This document shows positions 1 through 7,582 of a DNA stretch of 64,000 nt, piece after piece; the stretch's first letter is position 1; every line of letters starts with the position of its first letter. The notes beneath the pieces were generated by a model. That model had not been told where the DNA came from, did not search any database, and worked only from the letters and a program-made list of their open reading frames with translations. The stretch spans positions 147,903 through 211,902 of the forward strand of contig JADJZB010000025.1 in the NCBI GenBank assembly GCA_016719485.1, written 5' to 3'. Position numbers and translations under genes: made by a program. The stretch comes from Holophagales bacterium. GTDB lineage: Bacteria > Acidobacteriota > Thermoanaerobaculia > UBA5066.

Positions 1-690
1 CACGCTGAACGACTCGTCGGCCTCGTGCGCGCTCTTCAGGAAGCGCGTCACCCAGCGCAGCAGCGCCTCGGGGGCGAACGGGAGGTTCTCCGCGAGGATC
101 GCGAGCTCCTCCTCCTCGTCGGGAAAGTCCACGAGGATCGTCGGCGTCAGGCGCGAGTTGACGTAGTCGGGGAGCTCGAACGTCGACGCGTCGTCGTTCA
201 TCGTCGTGACGAAGCGGAAATCGGGATGCGCCCGGATCTTCACCCCGGCGACGATCGACTCGACCGTCCGGCGCGCGTCCAGGAGCGGGGCCAGCGAGGC
301 CCACGACTTCTCGCTCATCCGGTTGCCCTCGTCGAGGATCGCGACGCCCCCCTTCAGCATCGCCGTGACGACGCCCGAGGCCACGTATCGGATCTTCCCC
401 TCGCCCGCGACGACGGGCGTGACCAGGAGGTCCTCCGGGCGGGTGTCGACGGTCGACTGGAAGACCCAGGCGGGACGGCCGATCCGCTTCGCCGCGGCGT
501 ACGCCAGAGTCGTCTTGCCGACGCCTGGCCTGCCGACGAGACGGGGGTGGAGCGGGAGGTCCCCCTTCTCGACGACGAGCCACGCGGCGAGGAGCTGGTC
601 GAGGAGGTCCTTCCGTCCCTTCCAGTCGAGCGGGAACTCGTCGGGGTGCGCGAGCGCGATCTCGACGCCTTCGATGCAGACCGTTTCCAT
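1..690 (-). CDS. MoxR-type AAA+ ATPase, 5' part (runs off the window)
   Basis: The first 230 residues of an AAA+ ATPase read from an ATG at 690 to the window edge with no stop. A Walker A loop GRPGVGKTT lies at residues 53-61, a Walker B segment VAILDE at 116-121 and a sensor-1-like stretch FVTTMNDD near 160. This arrangement, with an inserted segment reading RPEDLL before Walker B, is typical of the MoxR/CbbQ group, which remodel or activate partner complexes, often with a VWA-domain protein. The partner would lie to the left, outside the window. The start is the first ATG after a divergent gap of 124 bases to the fasciclin gene. The family call is firm; the substrate is unknown. Confidence 0.85.
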   Translation of the reverse strand, partial: METVCIEGVEIALAHPDEFPLDWKGRKDLLDQLLAAWLVVEKGDLPLHPRLVGRPGVGKTTLAYAAAKRIGRPAWVFQSTVDTRPEDLLVTPVVAGEGKIRYVASGVVTAMLKGGVAILDEGNRMSEKSWASLAPLLDARRTVESIVAGVKIRAHPDFRFVTTMNDDASTFELPDYVNSRLTPTILVDFPDEEEELAILAENLPFAPEALLRWVTRFLKSAHEADESFSV

Positions 691-814
691 CCCGTGATTC
701 TAGGCGGCGGCCGGCCTTGGCCCTCGAAGTCCCTGGTCGCGCGAAATCCGGGGGAGCGCCTCCGCCCGTAGAACGGCCGACGGGCGCCAGAGGCGACCGC
801 ATCGGAGATAGACA

Positions 815-1309
815 ATGAAAAAGACCCTCACCGCCACCGTCGCTGCCCTCGCGCTCGCCGTGTCCGTCGCCGCCCCCGCGCGGGCCGCCGAGCCGAAGGC
901 GAAGGACATCGTCGACACCGCCGTCGCCGCCGGGAGCTTCAACACGCTCGCCACGGCGCTGAAGGCCGCGGGCCTCGTCGACACGCTCAAGGGCAAGGGC
1001 CCCTTCACCGTCTTCGCCCCGACCGACGACGCCTTCAAGAAGCTCCCCGCCGGCACTCTCGAGAAGCTCCTCGCCGACAAGGCGCAGCTGACGAAGGTCC
1101 TCACCTACCACGTCGTCGCCGGCAAGGTCATGGCCGCCGACGTCGTCAAGCTCAAGGAAGCCAAGACCGTCGAGGGCTCCATGGTGAAGATCACCGTCGC
1201 CGGCGGCGGGGTCAAGGTCAACGACGCGAACGTCGTGAAGACCGACGTCGGCGCCTCCAACGGCGTCATCCACGTCATCGACTCGGTCATCCTCCCGCCC
1301 GCGAAGTAA
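815..1309 (+). CDS. Secreted fasciclin (FAS1) domain protein
   Basis: A 164-residue protein with a classic signal peptide (MKK, hydrophobic stretch, cleavage after ARAA near residue 25) followed by one FAS1 domain. The two FAS1 hallmarks are visible: FTVFAPTDDAFKKLP (H1) and LTYHVVAGKV (H2). FAS1 proteins are small extracytoplasmic adhesion or ligand-binding modules, and bacterial single-domain forms of this size are common. The start is supported by GGAG seven bases upstream. A strong intrinsic terminator follows, so it is probably transcribed alone. The ligand is not known. Confidence 0.93.
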   Translation: MKKTLTATVAALALAVSVAAPARAAEPKAKDIVDTAVAAGSFNTLATALKAAGLVDTLKGKGPFTVFAPTDDAFKKLPAGTLEKLLADKAQLTKVLTYHVVAGKVMAADVVKLKEAKTVEGSMVKITVAGGGVKVNDANVVKTDVGASNGVIHVIDSVILPPAK

Positions 1310-1339
1310 CCGGTCGCGGCTCGGCCGCGTGACGACGAA

Positions 1340-1360
1340 GGGGAGGCCTCCGGCCTCCCC
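1340..1360 (+). terminator. Rho-independent terminator after the fasciclin gene
   Basis: A perfect 9-bp stem GGGGAGGCC / GGCCTCCCC with a 3-base loop, followed by TTTCCCGTTT. It lies 30 bases after the stop codon and 30 bases before the next start. Confidence 0.85.
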
Positions 1361-1389
1361 TTTCCCGTTTCCCGTACTCTTCACGGCGC

Positions 1390-3681
1390 ATGCGCCGCCT
1401 CGCGATACGTGCCCTCTTCGGAATCGTCGCCGTCGTCTTCCTCCTTGGCCTCGTCCTCCTCGTCCTCGTGAAGCGGAATCTCCCCGGGAACGAGGGAGGG
1501 CGACTGCCGGGCCTGGCCGCCGAGGTGACCGTCGACATCGACGACCGCGGCGTCGCCACGATCCACGCCGCGTCCGTAGAGGACGCCCTGCAGGCGCAGG
1601 GGTGGCTGACGGCCCGCGACCGTGCCTTCCAGCTCGAGGTCCTCCGGAGGAACGCGTCGGGGCGCCTGGCCGAGCTCTTCGGCTCCTCGGCGCTGCCGCT
1701 CGACCGCAGGCACCGCCTCTACGGTTTCGCTCGCGTCGCCGAGGCCGCGGTGCCGCTCCTGCCGCCCCGCGAGAGGGCCGACCTCGAGGCCCTCGCATCG
1801 GGCATCAACGCGTACTTCACGGCGCACCGCGGCCGCCTCGGGCTGGAGTTCGCCCTCCTGCGGCGCGAGCCCGAGCCGTGGCGCCCCGCAGACTCCCTCG
1901 CCGTCCTTCTCCTGATGTACGAGCAGCTGACGGACGACGTGGAGGCGCAGCGGGGCGCGGAGAAGCTCGCAGGCCTCCCGGAGTCCGTCCGCGCGTTCCT
2001 TCTGCCCCGCGCCACGGCCGACGACGTCCTCCTCGTCCCCGACGCCCCGCCGCTCGCACCGCCGGCCCTTCCGGTCGTCGGGGACTCCGCGCCGACCGCT
2101 CTCCCGAAGGCGGCCCGGTTCGAGACGATGGAGGAGGAGGGCATCGCCGGGTCGAACGCCTTCGCGGTCTCCGGGTCCCTTTCGGCGAGCGGCAGGCCGA
2201 TCCTCGCCGGCGACCCGCACCTCGGGCACGAGATGCCCGCCATCTGGCTGCCGATGCGCTTCGTCGTCGCGGGCCGGACGTCGGAAGGGGTGACGCTCCC
2301 GGGCCTGCCGGCTCTGACGATCGGGCGGACCGACCAGGTCGCCTGGAGCTTCACGAACCTCGAGGGGGACGTCCAGGACCTCTACCGCGAGCGGATCGAG
2401 AAGGGTCGCGCCCGCCGCGGGGACGGCTTCGAGCCGGTCGTCGAGCGGAAGGAGACGATCCACATCCGTGGCGGCGCAGAGGAGTCGCTCGTCGTCCGCT
2501 CGACGTCGAACGGGCCGCTTCTCGAGGGGGACCTCGCGGTCCGGTGGACGGCCCTCGACCCTTCGAACCTGAGGGTCCCGAACGCGGATTTCCTCCGGGC
2601 GGGTGACGAAACCACCTTTCTCGCGACGTTCGACCGGTTCACGGGTCCTCCGCAGAACGTCGTCTGGGCGTCGGCGTCGGGATCGATCGGGTGGCGTCCC
2701 GCCGGCCTCCTCCCGGTGCGCCGCGCGGGGACCGACGGGAGCGTCCCCTACGACGCCTCCGACCCGGAGAACGCCTGGCGCGGATTCGTGCCGATGGAGG
2801 AGCTGCCCCGGGTCGTCGATCCGCCCGAAGGGTTCGTCGTGACGGCAAACCAGCGGACGATCGGGACGTCGTTCGGGTACGTCGTCTCGTCCGACTGGGG
2901 TCACCCCGGCCGGGCCCGGCGGATCCGGGACCTGCTTCTGGAGGCGAAGGCCGCGGGAACGAAGGTGACGCGGCGCGGGGCCGAGGCGATCCAGCTCGAC
3001 GAGCGTTCGGAGACGATGCGCAGGACGGCAGCGGCCCTTCGCCCCTTCCTGCCGGGTGACCTCGGGCGCCTCCTCGAAGCGTGGGACGGCACGGCCGACG
3101 CCGCGACCGCGCGGTACCTCGTCGCCCGCGCCCTCCGCCGGGCCGTGCGCGAGCGGGCGCTCGCGGCCTGGAACGCCCCGCCCGTCCGCTGGCACCTCGA
3201 GGGGGACAACTGGAACGACCTCCTCGAAGCGAACGACGCCGCGTTTCGCGCCGCGGGGCTCGGCGGCCGGGACGCCTTCCTGAAGGGAGCGGCGGACGAC
3301 GCGGTCGCCGCGCTCGAGAAGCGCTACGGCAAGGGCCGCTCGGGGTGGAGCTGGGGCGGGGCGAACCGCCTCTCGGCTCGTCATCCGCTCGGCTACGTCC
3401 CCGGGCTCTCGTGGCTCTTCGACCCCCCGCGCCCGCCCCAGTCCGGCGCGCCGGGAACGCCGCGCGCGGCATCGCCTGCGTTCGGGCAGTCGCTCCGCTG
3501 GATCGTCGACTGGGGAGAGCCGGACGCCGCGACGCTCGTCGTGCCGTTCGGCGCCTCCGGGCACGTCGGGTCGCCCCACCGCCTCGACCAGCTCCCGTGG
3601 TGGAAGGCGGGCGACCCCGACGGCGCGGCGACCCGGCTGGCGCGCCCGCCGTCGGGGGTCCCGATCCGTCTCAGGCCCTGA
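1390..3681 (+). CDS. Penicillin acylase family N-terminal-nucleophile hydrolase
   Basis: A 763-residue protein with an N-terminal membrane anchor (residues about 8-29) and the full penicillin amidase fold. The Ntn nucleophile is Ser255 in GSNAFA, where the proenzyme would self-cleave between Gly254 and Ser255. The oxyanion Asn487 sits in TANQR. The calcium-loop region (NLEGDVQDLY) and the C-terminal signature (ASGHVGSPHRLDQ) are present. The family hydrolyses amides such as penicillins or acyl-homoserine lactones in the periplasm; the substrate here cannot be read from sequence. The gene follows a terminator, so it has its own promoter. Its last 11 bases overlap tail-to-tail with the gene on the other strand. 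Confidence 0.93.
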   Translation: MRRLAIRALFGIVAVVFLLGLVLLVLVKRNLPGNEGGRLPGLAAEVTVDIDDRGVATIHAASVEDALQAQGWLTARDRAFQLEVLRRNASGRLAELFGSSALPLDRRHRLYGFARVAEAAVPLLPPRERADLEALASGINAYFTAHRGRLGLEFALLRREPEPWRPADSLAVLLLMYEQLTDDVEAQRGAEKLAGLPESVRAFLLPRATADDVLLVPDAPPLAPPALPVVGDSAPTALPKAARFETMEEEGIAGSNAFAVSGSLSASGRPILAGDPHLGHEMPAIWLPMRFVVAGRTSEGVTLPGLPALTIGRTDQVAWSFTNLEGDVQDLYRERIEKGRARRGDGFEPVVERKETIHIRGGAEESLVVRSTSNGPLLEGDLAVRWTALDPSNLRVPNADFLRAGDETTFLATFDRFTGPPQNVVWASASGSIGWRPAGLLPVRRAGTDGSVPYDASDPENAWRGFVPMEELPRVVDPPEGFVVTANQRTIGTSFGYVVSSDWGHPGRARRIRDLLLEAKAAGTKVTRRGAEAIQLDERSETMRRTAAALRPFLPGDLGRLLEAWDGTADAATARYLVARALRRAVRERALAAWNAPPVRWHLEGDNWNDLLEANDAAFRAAGLGGRDAFLKGAADDAVAALEKRYGKGRSGWSWGGANRLSARHPLGYVPGLSWLFDPPRPPQSGAPGTPRAASPAFGQSLRWIVDWGEPDAATLVVPFGASGHVGSPHRLDQLPWWKAGDPDGAATRLARPPSGVPIRLRP

Positions 3682-4003
3682 GGAGCGCCTCGAGGGTTTC
3701 GGGGTGGAAGCCGACGAGGAGCTTCCTTCCCACGCGCAGCATCGGCGCGCGGTAATTGCCCGTCGGCCCCTTCAGGCCGTCGAGCGTCGCCTCCTTCGCG
3801 GCGAGCGTCACGGCCTTCTTTCCCCTGGCGACGACGACGTCGTCGACGGCGGCGAGGAGCGCCTTCACGTCGGCGTCCGTCATCGGGGCCGACTTCGAGG
3901 AGCGTTCCTGGGTGATGCGGGCTTTCGTCCGGTCGAGCACCTCACGGGTGCGTGTGCAGCTCGTTCAACCGGGGCGCTGGTAGTAGAAACCGACCGTGGA
4001 CAT
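3671..4003 (-). CDS. Probable selenoprotein: ArsC/Spx-like thioredoxin-fold redox protein with in-frame UGA
   Basis: Read through one UGA, the frame encodes 110 residues, the usual ArsC/Spx/YffB length. The UGA (3965-3967, codon 13) falls exactly where the first Cys of the CxxC-type active site belongs, giving U-T-S-C followed by R-T-R, as in Spx (CTSC). The ATG at 4003 has an AAGGAG site six bases upstream, and it lies 22 bases after the M20 stop, so the N-terminal part is clearly meant to be translated. A GTG downstream of the UGA at 3940 would give an 89-residue protein lacking the active site and has no comparable ribosome site. A SECIS-like hairpin follows the UGA. Sec-containing ArsC-like proteins have been reported from metagenomes. 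It is the last gene of a six-gene operon. The alternative is a base error in TGC or a pseudogene. Confidence 0.75.
3937..3951 (-). promoter_or_regulatory. Candidate bacterial SECIS hairpin
   Basis: Within the coding sequence, 13 bases after the UGA, a 5-bp stem GCACC / GGUGC closes a CGUGA loop, so the loop begins 18 bases downstream of the UGA. It has a G in the first two loop positions, which fits the general bacterial SECIS description. A competing, larger fold uses CGAGC / GCUCG (3934-3963). No covariation data are available here. Confidence 0.5.
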
Positions 4004-4009
4004 GGCGTT

Positions 4010-4015
4010 CTCCTT
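4010..4015 (-). promoter_or_regulatory. Ribosome binding site AAGGAG fixing the upstream start of the UGA-containing gene
   Basis: AAGGAG lies six bases before the ATG at 4003. It decides in favour of the full frame that crosses the UGA rather than the GTG at 3940. Confidence 0.85.
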
Positions 4016-4025
4016 TTCTGCCCCG

Positions 4026-5456
4026 TCAGGGCGCGAGGGCGTACTCGCGAACGATCCGGGCCGTCCGCTCGACGCCGTCGATGTAGGCGGGGAGGTGAAT
4101 CCTCTCGTTCTTGCTGTGGACGGTCACGGCGTCGAGGAGGTTCAGTCCGAACGGCGAGATTCCGAACGCACGGACGCTCCCGCGGAGGCGCAGGTAGGAG
4201 GAGTTCGTGTAGCTTCCCGACAGCACGTAGGGACCGACGTCCGCCCTCTCGACGGGATCGAGGGCGAGGACGGTCCGGAGCGTCTCCCAGGCCCGCCCCT
4301 TCCGCTGTGCCGGAACGCTGTCGGGGGTGAGGGAAACGAGTCGAAGCCGAACCCGGTACCGGGTGGCCCAGGCCTGCATCTCCTCCCAGCGCACGTGAAC
4401 CGAACGGCCGGGGAGGAGCGTGGCCACGACGCTCGTCGTGAAACCCCCGCCCCCCGGCGCCGGCAGCACCTTCCCCGAGTAGTACATGTCGCGCATGAGT
4501 GCCCGGTAGGGCTCAGGGATCCCCTGGCTGAGCCGGCCGGCCCGGACGGCCGCGCGCGTGTCGCTCATCTGATGTCCCCAGAGATCCGACCGAGATGGAG
4601 CCACGAAGGCGAGGAAGTCCTGGACCTCGTCGAGGACCTGGTAGGGCTCCGCATCCATCCGAGCCTCCAGGAACTCCGAGAAGGCCTTCAGGCTCTCCTC
4701 CCGCGCCGCCTCGGCCGTGGCCATGATGGCTGCCTTCTGCAGGACCTCGATCCCGAACCGGGCGATCCTGTCGCCGGAGACCTCGTTGACGCCCCCTTCG
4801 TTGAAGACGTCCGTCACCCCTGCCAGGAGGTCCGGACGGTGATCCAGGACCCAGCCGATGCCGATCTCGGGCGTGTACGTCTCCTCTCCCGGCTCGGCCA
4901 CGAAGACGATGTCCCGCTCCGGGACGAGACCGTCCCGGCGGAGGGAGGCGATCGCCAGGAAGTCGGCGATCCCCTGCCCCTTCATGTCGATGGTCCCCCG
5001 CCCGCAGATGTAGTCGCGGAACCGGCCCGTTCCATCCACGCCTCCAAAAGGCGGGTGTTCCCATTCGGAGAGGTCGCCCACCGGGAAGACGTCCATGTGG
5101 TGCAGCAGAAGCAGGGCCTCATCCCTCCTGCGGCCCGAGAGGCGTGCCACGACGATGGGGCGTTCCGGGTCGGAACCGACGATCTCGAACGGGATTCCCT
5201 CGCAGCCGAGCTTCTCCGCCCAGAAGCGCGCCGTCTCCACGGTCCTTCCCGGCGGGTTCGAGCTGTCGATCCTGACGTATTCCCGGAGGAGGACGGTCGC
5301 TTCGCGGGAGCGCAGCTGGGCGATGTCGAACTCGGGAACCGCGACGCTCGGGGCTCGGCTCTTCAGGAGCCCGGGAACGGCGAGGACGATCGCGGCCACG
5401 ACGACGGCACCGCCGTAGAGCGCGACGCGCCGGCGCGCGTTCCGGGAGATCTTCAT
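4026..5456 (-). CDS. Membrane-anchored M20 family metallopeptidase
   Basis: A 476-residue protein with one N-terminal transmembrane segment (about residues 13-30). The M20 zinc-site landmarks are all present: His120 in LLHHMD, Asp157 in GTIDMKG, Glu191-Glu192 in EPGEETY, and a C-terminal His in TVHSKNE. M20 enzymes remove terminal residues from peptides or hydrolyse N-acyl amino acids; the anchor suggests it works at the outer face of the inner membrane. The start overlaps the stop of the upstream YfhO-like gene as ATGA, so they are translationally coupled. The substrate is unknown. Its place among glycosyltransferase genes may mean a peptide or amino-acyl envelope substrate, but that is inference. 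Confidence 0.9.
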   Translation of the reverse strand: MKISRNARRRVALYGGAVVVAAIVLAVPGLLKSRAPSVAVPEFDIAQLRSREATVLLREYVRIDSSNPPGRTVETARFWAEKLGCEGIPFEIVGSDPERPIVVARLSGRRRDEALLLLHHMDVFPVGDLSEWEHPPFGGVDGTGRFRDYICGRGTIDMKGQGIADFLAIASLRRDGLVPERDIVFVAEPGEETYTPEIGIGWVLDHRPDLLAGVTDVFNEGGVNEVSGDRIARFGIEVLQKAAIMATAEAAREESLKAFSEFLEARMDAEPYQVLDEVQDFLAFVAPSRSDLWGHQMSDTRAAVRAGRLSQGIPEPYRALMRDMYYSGKVLPAPGGGGFTTSVVATLLPGRSVHVRWEEMQAWATRYRVRLRLVSLTPDSVPAQRKGRAWETLRTVLALDPVERADVGPYVLSGSYTNSSYLRLRGSVRAFGISPFGLNLLDAVTVHSKNERIHLPAYIDGVERTARIVREYALAP

Positions 5457-7582
5457 CGCCCCGGGAGGCCCTCGGGACTTCGACGGCGGCAGAGAATCGT
5501 GACGATCGAGAGTGCGAGGGCGGAGAACACCGTCGCGATGATCAGCCATCTCCGGGTGGGTCGCAATCGGACGACGTGGCGGCCTCTGGGAACCGTGAGC
5601 CCGGAGAATCCGAAGTTCGCGTCGTCGACGGGGACGCTCCGCCCGTCCAGGACAGCGTCCCGGGTCGTTGCGAGGGGCCGGCAGAGGAGCAGGTAGGCAG
5701 GGCCGGGGCCCTCCACCGCCACCTCCACCTCCATCCGCGACGGGCGGTCCGAGACCCGAAGCACCCGGCCGCGCGAGGGCACGAAGCTCTCTCCGGCACC
5801 TACGACGAAGGCTGCCATCGCAGGTATGCCCTCCTCCAGGAAACGGTCGGCCAGCTCCCGCGGGTCGCTTCCGAGGACGACCCTTTCGACGAACCGGAAC
5901 GGCGGGACCGGATCGCCGAAGGGCAGAAACGCCGGAACGGATTCGCCCGCGGGCCCGGGCTCTCCCACGACGGCCCCGAGCGCCCCCGCGGCGCGGGCGA
6001 GGGCCATCGGCAGCGGTCTCCCTCCCGGAGAGCTCTCCAGGAAGTGGACCCACTCGAGCTGCGGACGTGGCAGGGCCACGTCGTAGTCCCGCTCGAAGAC
6101 GCTCGCGGCGCCGAACCGGCTGGCCGAGTGGGGGAAGGCCCAGCGCGTCGCCCGGACTCCCGTTCCCTGCGGGTCGTCGGTGCCGCTCCCGCCTGCGACC
6201 CGGTACGAGGCGTAAGGGAAGACCCTCGGAGGAGGTTCTTCTCCGGACGAGAGCGGCAGCGCCGCCAGGACCGCAGGGCGCTCCTCGAGCAGAGATGGCG
6301 GGGACATCGGAAAGAGGCGTGCCGTGATCGCTGCCCGGTCGAAGACGAGGAGCACTGCCAGAGAGACGAAAACGAAGGCACGTCCTTTCCCGCCGAGCGC
6401 TCTCTCGAGCGCCGCCGCACCGAGGGCGGCGAGCCAGGCGACACCGAATCCGAAGAGAATCGCGTATTTCTCGGGATAGCGGATCGAGGACGCGAACGGC
6501 ACGACGGTGAGAAGGAGCCCGAAGGCGGGCGTTGCCGGGCCGAGGGCCAGGAGGACGCCGACGAGACCGGTCGCCATCGCCCTCAGCCGCGCACCCCGGC
6601 CGGCCACCAGGGCGAGGAGAGCGAGCGTCCAGGTGACGCGCCCCGGCGTCAGCGACGGGAGGTAGGGGTAGCCGGGAATCCCGTCCACCCGGGTCACGCG
6701 CGTCCAGTCCGCGACGATCCCATCGGCGAGGAATTCGGGGAGCCTGGCGAGCGGGAGCGCGCCCAGCGCCGCGAACCCGGGAAGAAGCGCCCCCTGAACG
6801 CTTCGGATGCTGTCGAGGCCCGTGACGAGGTACGTGGCGACCGCCGGTGCGGCGAGCAGGGCGCCGAGCAGGCCCGCCGCTCCCCACAGCGCCGCGGCCC
6901 CGAGCCTCTCGCGAGCCCCGCCGCCCTCTCCCCGCCCCGCGAGAAGGACGAGGGCGAGGAGGGCCGCGGCGACGAGCGGCTCCGGCACCGAGGCGACGAT
7001 CAGGAGCGCCGTCGCCGCGGCAAGGGCGGCAACGGCGCGTGGGTCTCGCCTCGACCGGACGCGGAGGAGCGCCGCGGCAAACCACGGCAGCGCCGCATAC
7101 GCCGACGAGAATCCGAGGAAGCTCGCCGAGGAGGCCGTGATCCCGCTCGCCCCCCACGCGAGCGCCCCGAGCGCCGAGGAGAGCGGCGGCAGGCCCGTGA
7201 CGCGCAGGAAGACGGCGAAGCCGGCGGCGCCGGAGAGGACGCGCAGGAGCATCCACGCCTTCGCGGCGACGGCCGTCGGAAGGAGGAGGAACAGGACGTT
7301 TCCCGGGTCGAACGCGGCCACACCCGGCCACGACAGGAGCGGCAGGCCGCCCCACCGGAACCGGTCGATCCACGGCACCTCCCCGGCACGGATCGCCTCC
7401 ACGAGCTGGGTCTTCAGCGGGTAGAAGTACGGGACGAGGTCGCGGCCCGACGGGACCCCCGGTCCGAGGAGCGTCCGGTACGGGACGAGGAGGAGCACGA
7501 GGGCCAGCAGGAGGCTCACCTCGAACGGCCTTCGCTTCGCCAGGTCCTGAAGGCGCACGGACAGGCCCCGCAGCCGCGTCAC
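5453..7582 (-). CDS. YfhO-like polytopic membrane protein (second of a tandem pair)
   Basis: A 709-residue protein with many hydrophobic segments through about residue 500 and a soluble beta-rich C-terminal region closed by a last membrane segment. The early motif FRWGGLPLLSWPG and the pattern GxPxYP...IRYPEKYAILFGFG resemble the YfhO/GT-C-like membrane glycosyltransferase group implicated in glycosylating lipoteichoic acid in Firmicutes. The start is GTG at 7582, overlapping the upstream stop as GTGA; earlier in-frame codons only read the neighbour's sequence. It is a paralogue of the next gene upstream and of the broken gene at 17230-19498. Sugar donor and acceptor are unknown. Confidence 0.82.
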   Translation of the reverse strand: MTRLRGLSVRLQDLAKRRPFEVSLLLALVLLLVPYRTLLGPGVPSGRDLVPYFYPLKTQLVEAIRAGEVPWIDRFRWGGLPLLSWPGVAAFDPGNVLFLLLPTAVAAKAWMLLRVLSGAAGFAVFLRVTGLPPLSSALGALAWGASGITASSASFLGFSSAYAALPWFAAALLRVRSRRDPRAVAALAAATALLIVASVPEPLVAAALLALVLLAGRGEGGGARERLGAAALWGAAGLLGALLAAPAVATYLVTGLDSIRSVQGALLPGFAALGALPLARLPEFLADGIVADWTRVTRVDGIPGYPYLPSLTPGRVTWTLALLALVAGRGARLRAMATGLVGVLLALGPATPAFGLLLTVVPFASSIRYPEKYAILFGFGVAWLAALGAAALERALGGKGRAFVFVSLAVLLVFDRAAITARLFPMSPPSLLEERPAVLAALPLSSGEEPPPRVFPYASYRVAGGSGTDDPQGTGVRATRWAFPHSASRFGAASVFERDYDVALPRPQLEWVHFLESSPGGRPLPMALARAAGALGAVVGEPGPAGESVPAFLPFGDPVPPFRFVERVVLGSDPRELADRFLEEGIPAMAAFVVGAGESFVPSRGRVLRVSDRPSRMEVEVAVEGPGPAYLLLCRPLATTRDAVLDGRSVPVDDANFGFSGLTVPRGRHVVRLRPTRRWLIIATVFSALALSIVTILCRRRSPEGLPGR

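Noticed and set aside
3671..3940. An 89-residue protein starting at GTG 3940
   Set aside because: It would lack the redox active site and a ribosome site. The reading through the UGA from ATG 4003 explains the sequence better.
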